This document shows, piece by piece, positions 42,653-51,939 of a stretch of 64,000 bases of DNA; the first letter of the stretch is position 1, and each line of letters starts with the position of its first letter. The stretch comes from VRUE01 sp963753245 (GTDB taxonomy: Bacteria; Actinomycetota; Thermoleophilia; Solirubrobacterales; 70-9). A program made the translations under genes and the position numbers. Under the pieces are notes generated by a model. The model was not told the origin of the DNA, ran no database searches, and saw nothing but the letters and a program-made list of their open reading frames with translations. Where the stretch lies: assembly GCA_963753245.1 (NCBI GenBank), contig CAVWBK010000002.1:372001-436000 (forward strand), written 5' to 3'.

Positions 42653-45156
42653 GGGTCCCGTACTCGTGGATGTGCGAGCACTGCGATCCCGGCATCGACG
42701 CCAGCGAGCTGGCCGAGCGGCTGGCGATGACCGGTACCGAGGTCGAGCGGGTCAGCGCGATCGGGCCGCCCTCGAGCGAGAACTTCATCGTCGGCCGGGT
42801 CCTGCGCCGCGATCCTCATCCTGATGCCGACCGGCTCAGCGTCTGCAGCGTCGATGTCGGCGCCGGGCAGCCACGGACGATCGTCTGCGGCGCGCCCAAC
42901 GTCGATGCTGGGCAGACCGTCGCCGTCGCGCTGCCGGGGGCACGGATGCCAGGCGGCGAGAAGCTGCGCAAGGCGAAACTGCGTGGGGTCGCCTCCGAAG
43001 GGATGATCCTCTCCGCCCCCGAGCTCGAGCTCGGCGAGGACTCCGACGGGATCATGGTCCTCGATGAGGGGCCCGAGCCCGGCACCGGGCTGGCCGAGGT
43101 TCTGCCGATTGGCGAGCCGGTCCTGGAGCTCGAGGTGACACCGAACCGGGTCGACTGCTTCGGCATCTACGGGGTGGCGCGCGAGGTGCACGCGGTCACC
43201 GGCTCACCACTTGGGCCCGAGCCTTGGACCGAGGACGCGCCGGTCGGGGGTGAGGGGGAAGTGGCCGAACACGCCTCGGTCACAGTCGCTGTACCCGATC
43301 TGTGCCCGAGATTCACAGCCCGGGTCTTCACCGAGGTGACGGTCGCCCCCTCGCCCGCCTGGCTACAGGCGCGGCTGGCGGCGGCCGGTCAGCGGTCGAT
43401 CAACAACGTCGTCGACATCACCAACTACGTGATGCTGCTCACGGCTCAGCCCCTGCACGCGTTCGACCTCGACCGGGTCCCCGACGGCGCCCTCAGCGTA
43501 CGCCTGGCGAGGGAGGGCGAGTCGATGACGACGCTGGACGGGGTCGAACGCGAGCTCGACCCCGAAACCGTCCTCGTCTGCGACGCCGACGGGCCTTCGG
43601 GGGTCGGCGGGATTATGGGAGGCCGGATCTCCGAGGTCTCCGCCCAGACGACCCGCGTTCTGCTCGAGGTGGCGAACTGGAACGGAACCAACATCCTGCG
43701 CACCTCGCGCCAGCTGGGCCTGCGCTCGGAGGCCTCCTCACGCTTCGAGAAGCAGCTGCACCCGGACCTCTGCATGCGCGCCCAGCGCGTCGCCTCGCGG
43801 CTGATGGTCGAGCTCTGCGGCGCCACATTGGTTCCCGGGACGATCGACGTCGCCGCCGAGCCGCCGGCGCCCACCGAGCTGACCCTGCGCGGGTCCCGGG
43901 TCGAGGGCCTGCTGGGGATGGCGATCGAGCGGGCCGACCAGGTCGCCTATCTGGAGCGGCTCGGGTTCGCGGTCGCCGAGGCCGGGGAGGACCTGACCGT
44001 CACCGTCCCGCCCGATCGCCACTACGACGTAACCCGTGAGGTCGACCTTGTCGAGGAGGTTGGCCGCATCCACGGGCTCGATGAGCACCTGCCCTCGACC
44101 CTCCCGGGCGCCGCCGGCCAGGTCGGAGGGCTGACCCGCGAGCAGCGTCTGCGCCGTCGGGCCGAGGACACGATGCGGGACCTGGGGTTCGACGAGGTCG
44201 TCGGCTGGAGCTTCACCGACCCCGGCGAGCTGGGCCGCTTGCGGATCCCGCCCGAGGACACCCGCGCCTCGGAGGTGGCGATCGCCAACCCCCTCTCCGA
44301 GGAGCAGTCGCGGATGCGAACGACGCTGCTCGGCTCGCTGCTCGACGTCGCCCAGCGTAACCTGGCACGTGGCGTCGACGCCGTCGCTCTCTTCGAGTCC
44401 GCCCGCGTCTACCTAACGACCCCGCCAAGGGGAGATCTCGCCCCAGGGCAAACATCTCGTCCCGTCGGCCCGCTTTTCGGGGAGTTCGTGGGTGAGCGGG
44501 AGGCGCCGTTCCACGAGCCTCATCGGATCGCCGCCCTTGCCAGCGGGCCGCTGGTTCCGAGGTCGTGGCGGGGCGGGGGGGAGCCGGCCGACTTCTTCGC
44601 CCTCAAGGCGGTGCTCGAGTCGCTTCTCGGGCAGCTCGGCGCTGCGCTTGACCTTGAGGTCGCGACCGAGCCCTTCCTGCACCCGGGTCGCGCCGCCGCG
44701 GTCTTTGCGAGCGGGCCCGGAGCCGAGGGCCGGATCGCCGCGGGCTGGATCGGCGAGCTCCACCCGCTCGTCTGCCGCCAGTGGGACCTGGAGACCGCGG
44801 TCGGCTTTGAAGTTGACCTGGCGGCGCTGCTCGCCACGGCCGGTGCGGGCCAGGAGATCTATGAGGACGTGACCAGCTTCCCGGCCATCGATCAGGACCT
44901 GGCGGTCGTACTGCCCGCCAACGCGGTGGCGGCTGCAGTTCGCGAGGCGGTTTTGGACGCCGGCGGTGAGCTGCTGCGCTCCGCCGAGGTCTTTGACCTC
45001 TACGAGGGCGAGCAGCTCGGGGCGGATCGCAAGAGCCTCGCCCTGCGGCTTCAGTTCCGCGCTGTCGACCGGACGCTGACCGAGGAGGACGTCGGCGAGT
45101 TGCGGGCCGCAATCGAGGCGCGGCTGGCCGAGCTCGGAGGCACGCTCCGTGGCTGA
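42649..45156 (+). CDS. pheT: Phenylalanine--tRNA ligase beta subunit
   Basis: 835 residues. EMAP/tRNA-binding OB domain at about 40-150 (RRDPHPDADRLSVCSVDVG), B3/B4 editing domain at about 210-380 (ITNYVMLLTAQPLHAFDLD), B5 domain at about 400-480, catalytic-like core, and an anticodon-binding FDX-ACB domain at the end (SFPAIDQDLAVVLP). The length and domain set are normal. It overlaps argC by 8 bases. Confidence 0.97.
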   Translation: MRVPYSWMCEHCDPGIDASELAERLAMTGTEVERVSAIGPPSSENFIVGRVLRRDPHPDADRLSVCSVDVGAGQPRTIVCGAPNVDAGQTVAVALPGARMPGGEKLRKAKLRGVASEGMILSAPELELGEDSDGIMVLDEGPEPGTGLAEVLPIGEPVLELEVTPNRVDCFGIYGVAREVHAVTGSPLGPEPWTEDAPVGGEGEVAEHASVTVAVPDLCPRFTARVFTEVTVAPSPAWLQARLAAAGQRSINNVVDITNYVMLLTAQPLHAFDLDRVPDGALSVRLAREGESMTTLDGVERELDPETVLVCDADGPSGVGGIMGGRISEVSAQTTRVLLEVANWNGTNILRTSRQLGLRSEASSRFEKQLHPDLCMRAQRVASRLMVELCGATLVPGTIDVAAEPPAPTELTLRGSRVEGLLGMAIERADQVAYLERLGFAVAEAGEDLTVTVPPDRHYDVTREVDLVEEVGRIHGLDEHLPSTLPGAAGQVGGLTREQRLRRRAEDTMRDLGFDEVVGWSFTDPGELGRLRIPPEDTRASEVAIANPLSEEQSRMRTTLLGSLLDVAQRNLARGVDAVALFESARVYLTTPPRGDLAPGQTSRPVGPLFGEFVGEREAPFHEPHRIAALASGPLVPRSWRGGGEPADFFALKAVLESLLGQLGAALDLEVATEPFLHPGRAAAVFASGPGAEGRIAAGWIGELHPLVCRQWDLETAVGFEVDLAALLATAGAGQEIYEDVTSFPAIDQDLAVVLPANAVAAAVREAVLDAGGELLRSAEVFDLYEGEQLGADRKSLALRLQFRAVDRTLTEEDVGELRAAIEARLAELGGTLRG

Positions 45157-46180
45157 GACCGGGCCCCAACCGCTGGTCGGCGATCCCGTCGCCCGAGTAC
45201 TGGTCGCCGGCGCATCCGGTTTCACCGGCGCCCTGGCCGCCGATCTAGTCTGGCGCCACCCGAAGTTGGAGCTGGTCGCGGCGACCTCCCGCAGCGAGGT
45301 GGGTACCCGGCTCGAGAACATCTATCCGCGTTATCGGATGCAGATCGAGTTGAGCGAGCTCGACCTCGATGCCCTCGAGGGCATCGACGCGGCGATCGTC
45401 GCCTACCCACACGGGGCCTCAGCGCCCACCGTCGCCGCGCTGCGCGCCCTCGGTGTGCTGGTCGTCGACCTCTCCGCCGATTTCCGTCTACGCGACCTGC
45501 CCACCTACGAGCGCTGGTACGGGGAGCACGGCGCGCCAGAGCTGCTCGAGGGCGCCGTCTACGGTCTCAGCGAGCTCTATCGCGACCAGCTGCGCGAGGC
45601 GGAGCTGGTCGCGACGCCCGGCTGCTATCCGACCGCCAGTCTGCTGGCGCTCGCTCCGCTGGCCGAGCGAGGCCACCTCGAGGAGGCCTTCATCGCCGCC
45701 ATGCAGGGGACCTCTGGCTACGGGCGCAGCTGCGATGACACCGTCCACTTCAGCGCGATGACCGAGAACGCCTTCCCCTACAAGACCGAGGGCCACCGCC
45801 ACCGGCCCGAGATCGAGCAGGAGCTGGCTGCGCTCGGCAGCGCCGCCGGCGTCACTTTCGTGCCCCATCTGCTGCCGCTCGACCAGGGCGAGCTCGCGAC
45901 CTGCTTCGCCCGTCTTACAGAGCCAATCTCCAAAGAACAGGTGCAGTCGCTCTACCACGAGCGCTACGCCGGCGAGCCCTTCCTCAGGGTGCTCGATCAC
46001 CCTCCCGACCTGCGTTCGGTGCGCGGTACCAATGAGTGCCACGTCTACGTGACGGTCGATGAGCACGGAAACCTGATCGCCCTCGCGGCGATCGATAACC
46101 TCTGGAAGGGCGCCTCTGGGCAGGGTGTCCAAAACCTCAATTTGATGCTCGGCCTCGATGAGAGCGAGGGGCTTGCGTGA
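45149..46180 (+). CDS. argC: N-acetyl-gamma-glutamyl-phosphate reductase
   Basis: Third step of arginine synthesis; NADPH-dependent reduction of N-acetyl-glutamyl phosphate. 343 residues. Rossmann VLVAGASGFTGALAADLV; catalytic Cys159 in VATPGCYPTASLL; GTSGYGRSCDD substrate loop. The GTG start at 45149 overlaps pheT, and the stop overlaps argJ (GTGA). First of four overlapping arginine genes. Confidence 0.97.
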   Translation: MAETGPQPLVGDPVARVLVAGASGFTGALAADLVWRHPKLELVAATSRSEVGTRLENIYPRYRMQIELSELDLDALEGIDAAIVAYPHGASAPTVAALRALGVLVVDLSADFRLRDLPTYERWYGEHGAPELLEGAVYGLSELYRDQLREAELVATPGCYPTASLLALAPLAERGHLEEAFIAAMQGTSGYGRSCDDTVHFSAMTENAFPYKTEGHRHRPEIEQELAALGSAAGVTFVPHLLPLDQGELATCFARLTEPISKEQVQSLYHERYAGEPFLRVLDHPPDLRSVRGTNECHVYVTVDEHGNLIALAAIDNLWKGASGQGVQNLNLMLGLDESEGLA

Positions 46181-47340
46181 GCGACTCCGAAAGCTTCTTT
46201 CGCTCTCGCTGGGTCGAGCTGCCGCGAGGGGTCGAGGAGCTCGACCCCGCTGAGCTCGCGGCCGGTTTCGCCGCCGCCGGTGTCGCCTGCGGGATCAAGG
46301 AGAGCGGCAATACCGATGCCGGGGTTATCGTCGCCACGTCAGCGCGCTGCGACTCAGCCCTGCTGCTGACCCCCAACGCCGCGGCGGCGGCGCCGGTCCG
46401 GCTTTGCCGCCAGAGCTGTGAGTTGGGGGCAATCCGGGCGGCCGCCGTCAAGTCCGGGAACGCCAATGCCGCAACCGGCGAGCAAGGGATGCGCGACGCG
46501 ATCGAGATCCAGCGCGAGGCCGCTCAGGCACTTGGACTCGACCCCACCGTGGTGGCGGTGGCCGCCACCGGAAAAATCGGCGAGGCGCTGCCGATGGACA
46601 GGGTCCTCGACGGCGTCCGCCGCGCCGCCGCCGCCGTGCGGCCCGACGGAGGACGCGAGTTTTCAGAGTCGATCATGACCACCGATGCCTTCCCCAAGCG
46701 CTGCACGGTGCGTTGCGACGGTGTCACTCTCTCCGCCCAGGCGAAGGGAGCGGGGATGATCCAACCCGGTTTCGCGACGATGCTCTGCTTCGTGCAGACC
46801 GATGCCGTTCTCGATGATGGCGAGGCAGCGCTTCGACCGGCGGTCGAGGCCTCCTTCGAACGGATCACGGTCGACGGCCAGATGAGCACCAACGACACCG
46901 TTTTGCTGCAGGCAAGCGGCGAGTCGGGCCGGCCACTGCCCGCCGGGCTCCTGGATGCCGTTCTGCTGCAGCTCGCGATCGAGATCGTCGCCGACGGCGA
47001 GGGTGCCACTCGGGTCGGCTGCGCCCGGGTCCACGAGGCCGCCGATGTGGCGGAGGCCGAGCGGGCGGCGCGGGCGATCGCCAACTCGCCGCTGGTCAAG
47101 ACCGCGCTGTTCGGGCGTGACCCCAACTGGGGCAGGATCGCGCAGGCGGCCGGGATGGGACTGGTGGGGACCGACTTGCCCGAGCTCGGACTCGACCACA
47201 TCGACGCGACCGAGTTCGCCTCGCAATCGAGTGAGGTGGAGCTGACACTGCGCCTGGATCGCGGCGAGGCCTCCGCCCACGTCTGGTTCTCGGACCTCAA
47301 CTACGAGTACGTGCGAATCAACGCCGAGTACACGACCTAG
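46177..47340 (+). CDS. argJ: Glutamate N-acetyltransferase / amino-acid acetyltransferase
   Basis: Moves acetyl from N-acetylornithine to glutamate (and in bifunctional types uses acetyl-CoA), recycling acetyl groups. 387 residues. The self-cleavage site is AKGAGMIQPGFATML; cleavage between A200 and T201 creates the nucleophilic Thr. Active-site region GKSGNANAATG-like at residue 91-101 (VKSGNANAATGEQG). Bifunctionality cannot be told from sequence by eye. Coupled to argC. Confidence 0.96.
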   Translation: MSDSESFFRSRWVELPRGVEELDPAELAAGFAAAGVACGIKESGNTDAGVIVATSARCDSALLLTPNAAAAAPVRLCRQSCELGAIRAAAVKSGNANAATGEQGMRDAIEIQREAAQALGLDPTVVAVAATGKIGEALPMDRVLDGVRRAAAAVRPDGGREFSESIMTTDAFPKRCTVRCDGVTLSAQAKGAGMIQPGFATMLCFVQTDAVLDDGEAALRPAVEASFERITVDGQMSTNDTVLLQASGESGRPLPAGLLDAVLLQLAIEIVADGEGATRVGCARVHEAADVAEAERAARAIANSPLVKTALFGRDPNWGRIAQAAGMGLVGTDLPELGLDHIDATEFASQSSEVELTLRLDRGEASAHVWFSDLNYEYVRINAEYTT

Positions 47341-47349
47341 GAGGCGAGT

Positions 47350-48189
47350 GTGAGCACCAATGTTGACACCCTGCTCGAGGCACTCCCCTACATCAGGGAC
47401 TTCCACGGCCGCACCGTGGTGATCAAGTACGGCGGTGCGGCAATGCGCGAGGAGGGCCTGCGTGAGGCGTTTGCCACCGATGTCGTCCTGCTCAAGTACG
47501 TTGGGTTGAACCCGGTCATCGTCCACGGCGGCGGACCCGAGATCACCCAGTACATGGAGCGGCTCGGTCTCGAGGTTCGATTCCACGAGGGGCTGCGGGT
47601 CTCCGACGCCGAGACCGTCGAGGTGGCGAGCATGGTTCTGATCGGCAAGCTCAACGCAGATATCGTGGCGCGACTCAACCGCCACGGTCAGCCGGCGGTC
47701 GGCCTCTCTGGCCAGGATGGCTCGCTGTTCGACGTGGCACCGGTCGCCAACGCCGAGCAGGTCGGCTTCGTCGGCACGGTCGAGCGGGTCGACGTCGATG
47801 TCCTCAATCACATCGCCGCCGACTACATCCCAGTGATCGCCTCCTCGGCCTCCGATCGCGAGGGGCAGGCCTACAACGTCAACGCCGACGATGCAGCCGG
47901 CAAGGTGGCGGCCGCGCTCGGCGCCTACAAGGCGATCTTCCTCACCGACGTGGTCGGTTGGCTGGCTGAGGTGGGCGAGGAGGATTCGCTGATCTCCCGC
48001 GCCACCGTCGCTGAGGTCGAGGAGAAACTGGCCGGGATCCAGGGCGGGATGCGGCCCAAGCTTGCTGCTTGTCTGGACGCGATCCGCGGCGGCTCCCAGT
48101 CAGCGCATATCGTCGATGGCCGACAGCCCCACAGTCTGCTGCTCGAGCTGTTCACCGATGCTGGCATCGGGACGATGGTGACGCCGTGA
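47350..48189 (+). CDS. argB: Acetylglutamate kinase
   Basis: Second step of the pathway, phosphorylating N-acetylglutamate. 279 residues. VVIKYGGAAM is the ATP site (Lys16-type), NPVIVHGGGPEITQYMERLG the substrate site, and NVNADDAAGKVAAALGA a later phosphate-binding loop. In actinobacteria the enzyme is often arginine-inhibited through an N-terminal helix; the N terminus here (residues 1-20) is compatible. A GAGG site lies upstream of the GTG; the stop overlaps argD. Confidence 0.97.
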   Translation: MSTNVDTLLEALPYIRDFHGRTVVIKYGGAAMREEGLREAFATDVVLLKYVGLNPVIVHGGGPEITQYMERLGLEVRFHEGLRVSDAETVEVASMVLIGKLNADIVARLNRHGQPAVGLSGQDGSLFDVAPVANAEQVGFVGTVERVDVDVLNHIAADYIPVIASSASDREGQAYNVNADDAAGKVAAALGAYKAIFLTDVVGWLAEVGEEDSLISRATVAEVEEKLAGIQGGMRPKLAACLDAIRGGSQSAHIVDGRQPHSLLLELFTDAGIGTMVTP

Positions 48190-49370
48190 ACCTGAACGAC
48201 CTGCAGGCCCTGGAGGAGCGTTACCTGATGCAGACCTACCGTCGGGCGGCGGTCGATTTTGTCCGCGGAGAGGGGGCCGTGCTCTGGGACTCCGAGGGTC
48301 GCGAGTACCTCGACTTCCTTTCCGGCATTTCGGTCTGCTCGGTTGGGCACTGCAACCCGGCCGTGGTCGAGGCCGTCCGTGAGCAGGCCGCTCGCCTGAT
48401 TCATGTTTCCAACCTCTTCTACAGCGAGCCGATGGTGCGCCTCGCCGGGCGACTGTGCGAAGCGAGCCTCGCCGGGCGGGCCTTCTTCTCCAACTCAGGA
48501 GCGGAGGCAGTCGAGTGCGCGATCAAGGTCGCCCGCAAGCATGCCCACCGACGCGGCATCAGCTCACCCGAGATCGTCAGTTTTCAGCGTGACTTCCACG
48601 GTCGCACCTATGGCGCCCTCTCGGCGACGCCGAAACTCGCCGAGAACGAGGCGCTTGCTCCGATGCTGGCCGGCTTTCGTTCGGTGCCCTTCAACGACGC
48701 GGAGGCCCTTGCTGCCGCCGTCGGCGAGCGCACCGCGGCGATTCTGATCGAGCCGATCCAAGGCGAGAGCGGCGTCTACTCGCTGAGTGACGAGGTTTTG
48801 CTCGCCGCCCGCGCGGCCTGCGATCAGGTCGGGGCACTGCTGATCCTCGATGAAATTCAGAGCGGGATGGGGCGCACGGGGTCGCTGTGGGCGTACGAGC
48901 AGACGCCGGTGCGCCCCGACATGATCACCACCGCCAAGGCGCTCGGCGGAGGCCTGCCGATCGGCGCCTGTGTGGCCGGCGCCGAGGCGGCAGAGGTGCT
49001 CGAGCCCGGTGATCATGGCTCGACCTTCGCCGGCGGCCCGCTGGTCGCCACGGCGGCCCTAGCCGCGCTCGAGATCATCGATGATCCGGTGCTCTTGCGC
49101 GCCGTGCGCGAACACGGCGCGGTCCTCGGCGAGGGCTTGCTTGGACTGCGCGGTGTGCGCGAGGTCCGTGGTCGCGGGTTGATGCTCGGGGTCGGTCTCG
49201 AGCCGGAGCTCGACGCAGCCGCGATCGGCGCCGATCTGCTCCAGCGTGGCCTGATCGTCAACGTGCCCGAGCCCGGAACCCTGCGGCTGCTGCCTCCACT
49301 GATCATTGACGGCGAGCAGATCGAGCGCGCCGTGGCGATGATCGGCGAATCGCTCCTCCAGGCGCTCTAA
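48186..49370 (+). CDS. argD: Acetylornithine aminotransferase
   Basis: PLP-dependent conversion of N-acetylglutamate semialdehyde to N-acetylornithine. 394 residues from the GTG at 48186, which overlaps the argB TGA. PLP Lys in MITTAKALGGGLPIGACV; AILIEPIQGESGVY and LLILDEIQSGMGRTG give the other cofactor contacts. It may also serve lysine synthesis. An upstream reading frame inside argB is not used. Confidence 0.97.
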   Translation: MNLNDLQALEERYLMQTYRRAAVDFVRGEGAVLWDSEGREYLDFLSGISVCSVGHCNPAVVEAVREQAARLIHVSNLFYSEPMVRLAGRLCEASLAGRAFFSNSGAEAVECAIKVARKHAHRRGISSPEIVSFQRDFHGRTYGALSATPKLAENEALAPMLAGFRSVPFNDAEALAAAVGERTAAILIEPIQGESGVYSLSDEVLLAARAACDQVGALLILDEIQSGMGRTGSLWAYEQTPVRPDMITTAKALGGGLPIGACVAGAEAAEVLEPGDHGSTFAGGPLVATAALAALEIIDDPVLLRAVREHGAVLGEGLLGLRGVREVRGRGLMLGVGLEPELDAAAIGADLLQRGLIVNVPEPGTLRLLPPLIIDGEQIERAVAMIGESLLQAL

Positions 49371-49380
49371 GCTACGCGGG

Positions 49381-49977
49381 ATGACTGGCTCAGAGCAAAC
49401 GCCGGCTGGACCTCGGCCCTCGAAAACCGCAGCAGAACGACTGGCGGTGATTGTCGATGCCGCCGAGCGCGCCGCGCTCGATGTGATCGATGACGCCGAG
49501 CAGGAGGCGCGCCGCTACCTCGAAGAAGCCCAGCTACAGGCCGACCGGATCGTGGCCCAGCGCTTGCGGGAGACAGCTGATCTGCTCGAGCGCCAGCGCG
49601 GCGGGAGTGTGGCGGAGGCAGGATTGCGTCCCCTCAGTGGCGATCCAGAACCGACTGAGGCCGAAGAGGCGGAGGCCGCGCGCGTCCCATTCGCCTCCGC
49701 GCCTGATGTCGACTCGGGGCCTCGCGACGATGAGGAGTTCGAGGACGAGCCGCTTGACCCCGGCAACGGCGAGGCCTCAGGCCAGGCGGCCGAGGCCGAG
49801 CTGGACGAGCCGCTTGCCCCGCGCCCGCGGGGCGGTTCGACCGCGGCCAGGCTGTTGGCGACCCAGATGGCTGTTTCGGGCAGCACCCGCAAGGAGATCG
49901 AGATGCGGCTGCGAAATGGATTTGAAATCGAGGACACGGATGAGATCCTCGACGCGATCCTCGGAGCAGAGGAGTAG
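49381..49977 (+). CDS. Coiled-coil protein of unknown function in the arginine cluster
   Basis: 198 residues. Residues 15-75 form an alanine/glutamate-rich coiled coil (AAERLAVIVDAAERAALDVI), 76-150 are a very acidic disordered linker, and 150-198 a conserved-looking terminal region (ARLLATQMAVSGSTRKEIEM, then EDTDEILDAILG). The C-terminal motif looks like a recurrent element in this clade, and the coiled coil recalls DivIVA-like scaffolds, but neither is a firm match. It sits between argD and argG, 10 bases after argD. Confidence 0.7.
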   Translation: MTGSEQTPAGPRPSKTAAERLAVIVDAAERAALDVIDDAEQEARRYLEEAQLQADRIVAQRLRETADLLERQRGGSVAEAGLRPLSGDPEPTEAEEAEAARVPFASAPDVDSGPRDDEEFEDEPLDPGNGEASGQAAEAELDEPLAPRPRGGSTAARLLATQMAVSGSTRKEIEMRLRNGFEIEDTDEILDAILGAEE

Positions 49978-49983
49978 GGCCAG

Positions 49984-50334
49984 ATGCATGAGGACCCGAC
50001 GCGTTTGATGGGACAGCCCGGCGACGAGCGCCCACACGGCAACATGCGGCTGCTGGTCGCCTGCCTGGTCGCCGTGATCGTTGGCCTGGTGATTGCGATC
50101 GTGGTGATCGCCAGTGGCGGCGGCACTAGCAACTCAAGCTCGGCAAGCTCCGAAACGACCACTCTGCCCAGTACCGCGACGACCACTGCAACAACGAGCA
50201 CCGGCTCCACCGCGACGACGACGAGCACGCCGACGACCAACGAAACGACGTCGAGCACGCCGAGCACGACGCCGACCACGACCCCGGCGACGCCCGAAGA
50301 AGAAAGTGGTAGCGGCGGGGTCGAAGCGCCCTAG
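49984..50334 (+). CDS. Ser/Thr-rich membrane-anchored protein
   Basis: 116 residues: a short cytoplasmic head, one membrane helix (about 22-42, LLVACLVAVIVGLVIAIVVI), then about 70 residues made almost only of Thr, Ser and Pro. Probably an extracytoplasmic, possibly glycosylated stalk. Six bases after the coiled-coil gene and very likely co-transcribed; function unknown. Confidence 0.7.
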   Translation: MHEDPTRLMGQPGDERPHGNMRLLVACLVAVIVGLVIAIVVIASGGGTSNSSSASSETTTLPSTATTTATTSTGSTATTTSTPTTNETTSSTPSTTPTTTPATPEEESGSGGVEAP

Positions 50335-50408
50335 CGCTCCGGCGAGGGCGCCGAGGCGCCGGCACGCGGCGCACGTCGACGCCACAGTAATGGGAGACTT
50401 CGGCGCCG

Positions 50409-51686
50409 ATGGGAGCCGACCCGCTCGCCGACAAGCCGACCGCCAGCTATGAGGCCGACCCCGCCGAGGTGCGGCGGGTACTGCTGCTCTACTCGGGCGG
50501 TCTTGACACGAGCGTGATGTTGAAGTGGATCCAGGATTCCTACGCGGCAGAAGTGATCTGCCTGACTGTCAACCTGGGCCAGCCGGGCGAGGATTACACG
50601 GTGATCGAAGACAAGGCCAAGCGCCTCGGTGCCCTCGAGTGCCACGTGATCGATGCTCGCGATCGCTTCGCGAAGGAGTTCATCTCCCCGGCGATCAAGG
50701 CCAACGCCCTCTACGGCGGTGGCTACCCGCTCTTCACCGCCCTCGGGCGGCCGCTGATCGCCCAGCTCGCGGTTGAAAAAGCCCGTCAGTCGGGCTGCGA
50801 CACGATCGCCCACGGCTGCACCGGGAAGGGCAATGACCAGGTCCGCATAGAGGCCACAGTGGCGACTCTCGCGCCGGAGCTGAAGACGATCGCACCGGTG
50901 CGCTCATGGCAGATGGGCCGCGAGGAGGAGATCGCCTATGCCCGAGACCACGGGATCCCGGTAAAGGGGGGGACCGAGGTCGCCCCCTACTCGATCGATG
51001 ACAACCTCTGGGGCCGTTCCTCGGAGGGACGTTGGATCGAGGATCTCGACCACGCTCCCGAGGACGATGTCTTTCAGCTCGTCACTCGGCCCGAGGAGGC
51101 ACCCGACCAGGCCCAGGACATCAGCGTTGGCTTTGAGGCCGGCGTGCCGGTCTCACTCGACGGCGAGCGCCTGGAGCTGGTCGAGCTGCTCGAACGGGCT
51201 GGCGAGACTGGCGCACGGCATGGGGTCGGCATCGTCGATCACATTGAGGACCGAATTGTCGGTCTCAAGGTCCGTGACATCTACGAGGCGCCGGCGGCGG
51301 CGATTCTGCTGAGCGCTCACCAGGAGCTCGAGAGGCTGGTCTCGACCATCCACCAAAATCAGTTCAAGGCCGCTCTCGACCGCCACTGGGCCTATCTCGT
51401 CTACGCCGGGCTCTGGTGGGAGCCGCTTCGCTCAGACCTCGACGCATACATGGAGGCGGCCAACGTGCAGGTCAGCGGGACAATCGGAATGCGGCTCTAC
51501 AAAGGCGCAGCCAGAGTCATAACCCGGACATCGCCAAACGCGGTCTATGACGCCGACCTCGCCTCCTTCGCGGAGTCGGGCGGGCTTTTCTCACAGGCGG
51601 CCTCACCGGGCTTCATCGAGCTCTGGTCGCTGCAATCGCGCCTCGCACACCGGATCCGTGAACGCGAGGCTGGGGAGGAGGGGTGA
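50409..51686 (+). CDS. argG: Argininosuccinate synthase
   Basis: Joins citrulline and aspartate using ATP. 425 residues. The PP-loop LLLYSGGLDTSVMLKW is at about residue 28; GCTGKGNDQVRIE and EVAPYSIDDNLWGRSSEG complete the active site. It is longer than the usual 400 residues by a polar N-terminal extension of about 20. argH, argF and argR are absent here. The stop overlaps the next small gene (GTGA). Confidence 0.96.
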   Translation: MGADPLADKPTASYEADPAEVRRVLLLYSGGLDTSVMLKWIQDSYAAEVICLTVNLGQPGEDYTVIEDKAKRLGALECHVIDARDRFAKEFISPAIKANALYGGGYPLFTALGRPLIAQLAVEKARQSGCDTIAHGCTGKGNDQVRIEATVATLAPELKTIAPVRSWQMGREEEIAYARDHGIPVKGGTEVAPYSIDDNLWGRSSEGRWIEDLDHAPEDDVFQLVTRPEEAPDQAQDISVGFEAGVPVSLDGERLELVELLERAGETGARHGVGIVDHIEDRIVGLKVRDIYEAPAAAILLSAHQELERLVSTIHQNQFKAALDRHWAYLVYAGLWWEPLRSDLDAYMEAANVQVSGTIGMRLYKGAARVITRTSPNAVYDADLASFAESGGLFSQAASPGFIELWSLQSRLAHRIREREAGEEG

Positions 51687-51844
51687 GGCCGGTCTCCAGG
51701 AGACTGGGCCGGGTAGCGATCAGCTACTCGGTCTTCTACCTGCGGCGCCGCTACAGGCGCCAGATCCGGCTCGCCGCCGTATCGCTCGCGATCGCGGTCG
51801 CGATCGGCGCCCTGCTCGGCGCTCGCAACGTACGCGAGGGTTAA
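51683..51844 (+). CDS. Small basic membrane protein after argG
   Basis: 53 residues from a GTG overlapping the argG TGA. A very basic first half (FYLRRRYRRQIR) is followed by a hydrophobic helix (LAAVSLAIAVAIGALLGA) and a short tail. Start/stop coupling is the main support; function unknown. Confidence 0.65.
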   Translation: MRPVSRRLGRVAISYSVFYLRRRYRRQIRLAAVSLAIAVAIGALLGARNVREG

Positions 51845-51939
51845 CCGCCCGGTTTGCATCCCGCGCGGCCGCAAGGTCCGTTGCAGCTTATGGTCAACTT
51901 GTGAGTAATTGCTAACAAAAGGCGGTAGTCTGGCGCGCT

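Noticed and set aside
50134..50434. Frames on both strands over the Thr/Ser repeat region, Arg-rich
   Set aside because: Low-complexity shadows of the Ser/Thr-rich coding sequence.
51845..51939. Possible cyclic-di-AMP (ydaO) riboswitch before the secreted hydrolase, as in many actinobacterial Rpf genes
   Set aside because: The conserved ydaO blocks are not found in this short leader.
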